Source: Pseudomonadota bacterium (lineage in GTDB: Bacteria; Pseudomonadota; Gammaproteobacteria; Burkholderiales; Burkholderiaceae_D). From it: a stretch of 17,788 bases of DNA. Made by a program: the position numbers and the translations under genes. Of the stretch, positions 14,554 through 17,788 are shown piece after piece; within the stretch, counting starts at the first letter, position 1, and each line of letters opens with the position of its first letter. The stretch lies in the NCBI GenBank assembly GCA_023392035.1, contig JAEVZY010000307.1, positions 1-17,788 on the forward strand, in the 5' to 3' direction. Under the pieces are notes generated by a model that was not told where the DNA came from, ran no database searches, and saw only the letters and a program-made list of their open reading frames with translations.

Positions 14554-16047
14554 TTGTACCGAGACCGCATCCGTCATCCCGCGCTTCTGGAAAAAATCAT
14601 GTCGGCGCAAGAGGCCGCGCGCCTGTTCAAGGACGGCATGACGGTTGGCATGAGCGGTTTCACCAAGGCCGGCGACGCCAAGGCGATGCCGACCGCGCTG
14701 CAGCAGCGGGCGCGGCACGAGCCGCTGCGCCTGACCCTGATGACCGGCGCATCGCTGGGCAATGGCAGCGACGGCATGATGGCCGAGGCCGGTTTGCTGG
14801 CGCGCCGCATCCCTTTCCAGTCGGACGCAACCTTGCGCGGCAAGATCAACGCCGGCCAGGTCATGTACATCGACCAGCATCTGTCCGAAACCGTCGAGCA
14901 GCTGCGCAGCGGCCAGCTGGCCCCGATCGACATTGCCGTGATCGAAGCGACGGCGATTGCGGAAGACGGCGGCATCATTCCCACCATGTCGGTCGGCAAT
15001 TCCGCCAGCTTCGCCCAGCAGGCAAAGCAGGTGATCGTCGAAATCAATCTCAGCGCGCCGCTGGCGCTGGAAGGTTTGCACGACATTTACACACCGGCCG
15101 GGCGGCCCTCGCGGGCGCCGATTCCGCTCACCAGTCCGGAGCAACGCATCGGTGCGCCGCGCATCGCCATCGACCCGGCCCGCATCGCCGCCATCGTCAT
15201 CACCGACAGTCCGGACAGTCCCTCCAGCAACCTGCCTCCGGATGAAGAGACCAAGGCGATTGCGGGACATGTGGTGGCATTCCTGGTGAAGGAAGTCGCG
15301 GCCGGACGCATGACGCCGGCGCTGCTGCCGCTGCAAGCCGGTATCGGCTCGATCGCCAACGCGGTGCTGCATGGCTTGATCGGTTCGCCCTTCAGCAACA
15401 TGACGATGTTCTCCGAGGTGCTGCAGGACAGCGCCATCGAGTTGCTCGATTCCGGCCAACTGAAACTGGCCTCTGCCGCCTCGATCACGCTGTCCGCGCC
15501 CCTGCATGAAAAGCTCATGCGCAATCTCGAACACTACCGCTCGAAAATCGTGCTGCGGCCGCAGGAAATCAGCAACCATCCCGAGCTGGTGCGCCGGCTC
15601 GGCCTGATCGCGCTGAACACGGCGCTGGAACTGGATATCTACGGCAACGTCAATTCGACCCACGTCGGCGGCACGCACATGATGAACGGCATCGGCGGCT
15701 CGGGCGACTTCGCGCGCAATGCGCATCTCTCGATCTTCGTCAGCAAGTCGGTGGCCAAGGGCGGTGCCATTTCCAGCGTGGTGCCGATGGTCACGCACGT
15801 GGACCATACCGAGCATGACGTCGATATCCTGGTGAGCGAATGGGGCCTGGCCGATTTGCGCGGACTGGCGCCGCGCGAACGCGCGCCCCTGATCATCGAG
15901 CACTGCGCCCATCCCGACTACCGTCCCCAACTGCGCGCCTATTTCGAGGAGGCCTGCCGCCGTGGCGGCCACACGCCGCATGTGCTGGAAAAGGCGCTGT
16001 CCTGGCATCTGCGCTATCAATCGACACAAACCATGCTGGATTGCTGA
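14554..16047 (+). CDS. Acetyl-CoA hydrolase/succinate CoA-transferase family protein (Ach1/ScpC/AarC-like)
   Basis: This 497-residue protein belongs to the family I CoA-transferases that move CoA between succinyl-CoA and acetate or propionate, or hydrolyse acetyl-CoA. The N-terminus MYRDRIRHPALLEKIMSAQE and VGMSGFTKAGDAKA are typical of the family. The CoA-binding loop is GIGSIANAV (263-271), and the catalytic Glu is 288 in FSEVLQDS, the Glu that forms the glutamyl-CoA thioester. GGSGDFARNAHLSIF further on is also conserved. The start is TTG at 14554, supported by GGAGA 8 bases upstream and by the family N-terminus; the next ATG (14599) would remove conserved residues. It probably allows use or detoxification of short-chain acids and is divergent from the LysR gene. 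Confidence 0.94.
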   Translation: MYRDRIRHPALLEKIMSAQEAARLFKDGMTVGMSGFTKAGDAKAMPTALQQRARHEPLRLTLMTGASLGNGSDGMMAEAGLLARRIPFQSDATLRGKINAGQVMYIDQHLSETVEQLRSGQLAPIDIAVIEATAIAEDGGIIPTMSVGNSASFAQQAKQVIVEINLSAPLALEGLHDIYTPAGRPSRAPIPLTSPEQRIGAPRIAIDPARIAAIVITDSPDSPSSNLPPDEETKAIAGHVVAFLVKEVAAGRMTPALLPLQAGIGSIANAVLHGLIGSPFSNMTMFSEVLQDSAIELLDSGQLKLASAASITLSAPLHEKLMRNLEHYRSKIVLRPQEISNHPELVRRLGLIALNTALELDIYGNVNSTHVGGTHMMNGIGGSGDFARNAHLSIFVSKSVAKGGAISSVVPMVTHVDHTEHDVDILVSEWGLADLRGLAPRERAPLIIEHCAHPDYRPQLRAYFEEACRRGGHTPHVLEKALSWHLRYQSTQTMLDC

Positions 16048-16080
16048 TTCCTGATTCATGCAAGACAGCTACGGTGACGA

Positions 16081-16101
16081 CCTGCCGCGACACGCCGCAG
16101 G
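16081..16101. repeat. Hairpin between CoA-transferase and bestrophin genes
   Basis: CCTGCCGCG and CGCCGCAGG pair over nine positions with one mismatch around a 3-base loop. There is no T-tract. It may attenuate readthrough into the bestrophin gene; nothing else is recognisable in the 84-base gap. Confidence 0.3.
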
Positions 16102-16131
16102 CGCGGCATTCCAACATGCAAAGGCAGCGCC

Positions 16132-17058
16132 ATGATCGTTCGTGACCGTCCTTCGGGTTTGCGCCTGTTCCTGACGATGCGCGGCTCCATCCTGACGCGC
16201 ATCTGGAAGAGCCTGGCGGTGACCACCTTCATTGCCATGATCGTGACGATGCGCGACGGCATTTTCCTGCATCACAAAATCACGCTGACCACCATCCCCT
16301 TCACCCTGATCGGCTTGCCGCTGGCGATCTTTCTGGGATTCAGGAACAGCTCGGCCTACGACCGCTATTGGGAGGGCCGCAAATTGTGGGGCGAGCTGGT
16401 CATCGGCAGCCGCAATTTCTCGCGCCAGTGCCTGAGCTTCATTGGCGCCTCGGCGCCGGGCACAGAGCGCCTGTGCCAGCGCATGATCTACCGCACCATC
16501 GCCTTTGCCCATGCCCTGCGCCACCAATTGCGCGACTCCGACGGCCGGGCTGAGTTGAAGCCCTTGCTGGGCGCTGATGAATGGGAGCGCGCGGCGCATG
16601 CTTCCAACACGCCGCATTTCCTGATGCAACGCATGGGCGAGGACGTGCGGCGCTGCCTGGACCAGCGCCACATCGACAGCATGCTGATGCAGTCGATGGA
16701 TACCACGCTATCGGGCCTGGTCGCGGCCGGTGCGGCCTGCGAGCGCATCAAGAATGCGCCCATTCCTTTTTCCTACACCCTGCTGCTGCATCGCACGGCT
16801 TATCTGTATTGCTTCCTGTTGCCTTTCGGCCTGGTCGATTCCATCGGCTTCATGACGCCCTTCGTGGTGGGCATCGTGGCCTACACCTTCTTCGGCCTGG
16901 ACGCCCTGGGCGACGAGATCGAAGAGCCGTTCGGCGTGGCGGCCAACGACCTGCCGCTGGAAGCCATCTGCCGCACCATCGAAATCAATTTGCGCGAATC
17001 GCTGATGGAAGAAAACATTCCGCAGCCAATGCTGCCGCTCGACTACCAGCTGCGCTGA
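16132..17058 (+). CDS. Bestrophin-family (YneE/UPF0187) ion channel
   Basis: This 308-residue inner-membrane protein belongs to the bacterial bestrophin family, pentameric channels for which anion or sodium conductance has been reported in different homologues. Hydrophobic segments lie near residues 25-42, 50-70, 220-243 and 245-262. Hallmarks are FRNSSAYDRYWEGRKLWGEL (70-89) after the second segment, CERIKNAPIPFSY leading into the third, and the acidic DALGDEIEEPFG loop near 265, corresponding to the region around the cytosolic restriction. The start is ATG 16132 with a weak AAAGG upstream. It follows the CoA-transferase by 84 bases and may or may not share its promoter. Confidence 0.95.
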   Translation: MIVRDRPSGLRLFLTMRGSILTRIWKSLAVTTFIAMIVTMRDGIFLHHKITLTTIPFTLIGLPLAIFLGFRNSSAYDRYWEGRKLWGELVIGSRNFSRQCLSFIGASAPGTERLCQRMIYRTIAFAHALRHQLRDSDGRAELKPLLGADEWERAAHASNTPHFLMQRMGEDVRRCLDQRHIDSMLMQSMDTTLSGLVAAGAACERIKNAPIPFSYTLLLHRTAYLYCFLLPFGLVDSIGFMTPFVVGIVAYTFFGLDALGDEIEEPFGVAANDLPLEAICRTIEINLRESLMEENIPQPMLPLDYQLR

Positions 17059-17078
17059 AGCCCAAGGCAGCAGGCGCC

Positions 17079-17110
17079 TTCATACTCGCAAATAGCGTTC
17101 GTCGTATGAT
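17079..17110 (+). promoter_or_regulatory. Promoter region of the nitroreductase with TTCATAC...GTATGAT inverted repeat
   Basis: TATGAT (17105-17110) is a 5/6 match to a -10 box. TTCATAC (17079-17085) and GTATGAT (17104-17110) form an inverted repeat (6/7) with 18 bases between, echoing the pair in the LysR divergent region. No consensus -35 lies at 17-base spacing, which points to an activator-dependent promoter. Confidence 0.4.
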
Positions 17111-17145
17111 CGGGGACTGTGTCATGCACACAGCTCCCCGAATCA
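17107..17145. promoter_or_regulatory. Strong dyad in the nitroreductase leader, candidate operator or hairpin
   Basis: TCGGGGA (17110-17116) pairs with TCCCCGA (17135-17141), and CTGTGT (17117-17122) with ACACAG (17128-17133), leaving loop CATGC and one bulged C; TGA/TCA extends the base with another bulge. The dyad overlaps the predicted -10 box and transcription start and ends 20 bases before the ATG. There is no T-tract, so an operator for a dimeric repressor or a leader hairpin is more likely than an intrinsic terminator of the bestrophin gene. Confidence 0.55.
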
Positions 17146-17164
17146 AACACTTGAAGAAAGAGAA

Positions 17165-17758
17165 ATGAGCACCGCCCGCAACTCTGAATACCCGATCGAC
17201 AAACAATTCCTCGACCGTTGGTCGCCGCGCGCTTTTTCCGATCGCGCCGTCACGGAAGAACAGGTCTTGACCGTGCTCGAAGCCGCACGCTGGGCACCGT
17301 CCGCATCCAACCTGCAGCCGTGGCGCTTCTTCTACGGCATCCGCGGCCAGGCCGAATTCGACACCCTGCTGAGCCTGCTGGTGCCGTTCAACGAAGGCTG
17401 GGCCAAGAACGCCGGCGCGCTGATCTTCATCACCTCGGTGACCTCGTTCGACGGCTCGCGCCAGAACATCACCAACAGCTTCGACGCCGGTTCGGCCTTC
17501 ATGTCGCTGTCGCTGCAGGCGCACAGCATGGGCCTGATCGCGCACGGCATGGCCGGCATCGAGTACGACAAGGTGCCGCTGGTGCTGCGCCTGCCGGAAA
17601 ACCTGAAGGTCGAGGCCGCCGTTGCCATCGGTTACCAGGGCGAAGTATCGAGCCTGGCGGAAGCGCTGCAAAAGCGCGAAGCGCCTTCGCAACGCCAGCC
17701 CTTGGCTGACATGGTCTTCAAGGGCCATTTCACCGGCGAGATCAAGGCGCCGGTCTAA
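17165..17758 (+). CDS. Nitroreductase-family flavoprotein
   Basis: This 197-residue FMN-dependent oxidoreductase of the nitroreductase superfamily reduces nitro compounds, quinones or flavins with NAD(P)H. The FMN-binding signature RWSPRAF (18-24) is followed by AARWAPSASNLQPWRF (40-55), and the helix DAGSAFMSLSLQAHSMGL (107-124) is typical of the small single-domain members. The catalytic substrate is unknown. The start ATG 17165 is preceded by a purine-rich AAGAAAGAG. A strong dyad and a -10-like box lie in its 106-base upstream region, so it is probably an independently regulated unit. The remaining 30 bases of the window after the stop show nothing recognisable. Confidence 0.94.
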   Translation: MSTARNSEYPIDKQFLDRWSPRAFSDRAVTEEQVLTVLEAARWAPSASNLQPWRFFYGIRGQAEFDTLLSLLVPFNEGWAKNAGALIFITSVTSFDGSRQNITNSFDAGSAFMSLSLQAHSMGLIAHGMAGIEYDKVPLVLRLPENLKVEAAVAIGYQGEVSSLAEALQKREAPSQRQPLADMVFKGHFTGEIKAPV

Positions 17759-17788
17759 GCCGCCCAAGCCGCCCTGGCCCCATCACGC

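Noticed and set aside
14530..16059. 509-codon open frame antisense to the CoA-transferase
   Set aside because: The plus strand encodes a full, motif-complete CoA-transferase. The antisense product is His/Arg/Gly-rich without a known fold, as expected from the mirror frame of a high-GC gene.

Overview
The window is a gene-dense, high-GC stretch of a bacterial chromosome. Family content (xanthine-dehydrogenase-type hydroxylase, L-aspartate dehydrogenase-like protein, bestrophin, Ach1-type CoA-transferase, SemiSWEET, cytochrome b561) and codon use suggest a betaproteobacterium of the Burkholderiales, perhaps Oxalobacteraceae. This is inference, because no rRNA or marker gene is present. I see no tRNA, rRNA, CRISPR array, insertion sequence or phage gene.

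Layout. (1) Bases 1-3711, plus strand: an operon for a three-subunit molybdenum hydroxylase, in the order large Mo subunit (5' end outside the window), FAD subunit, [2Fe-2S] subunit, then a CoxG-like accessory protein. (2) A 13-bp hairpin at 3719-3750 separates it from a convergent minus-strand operon. (3) Bases 3753-11623, minus strand, read right to left: SDR, cupin, alpha/beta hydrolase, IclR regulator, ThDP enzyme, AspDH-like dehydrogenase, aldehyde dehydrogenase, and a second SDR that lacks the usual catalytic Tyr and Lys. Gaps are 9-42 bases, and a good sigma70-like promoter lies at 11668-11696. (4) Bases 11659-11880: an in-frame remnant of a GlcG/HbpS-like (DUF336) protein just after the cytochrome b561 stop; the catabolic promoter lies inside it. 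(5) Bases 11881-14429, minus strand: LysR regulator, SemiSWEET, FMN reductase and cytochrome b561. The FMN reductase leader folds into a two-stem hairpin that buries its Shine-Dalgarno sequence. (6) Bases 14554-17758, plus strand: Ach1-family CoA-transferase (TTG start, divergent from LysR), bestrophin and nitroreductase, with marked dyad symmetries in the control regions.

How the genes may work together. The minus-strand set is a coherent but functionally unassigned catabolic operon: possible ring or C-C cleavage (cupin, hydrolase), dehydrogenation (two SDRs, ALDH), decarboxylation or lyase chemistry (ThDP enzyme) and amine/imine chemistry (AspDH-like), with its IclR regulator inside the operon. 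The neighbouring molybdenum hydroxylase could supply the first hydroxylation of a heteroaromatic or aldehyde substrate. From memory only, a similar gene set exists in Pseudomonas aeruginosa near PA3504-PA3511; I could not check this. The main candidates for something undescribed are this pathway, the SDR with altered active site, the FMN reductase leader structure, and the operator-like dyads before the nitroreductase and CoA-transferase genes.
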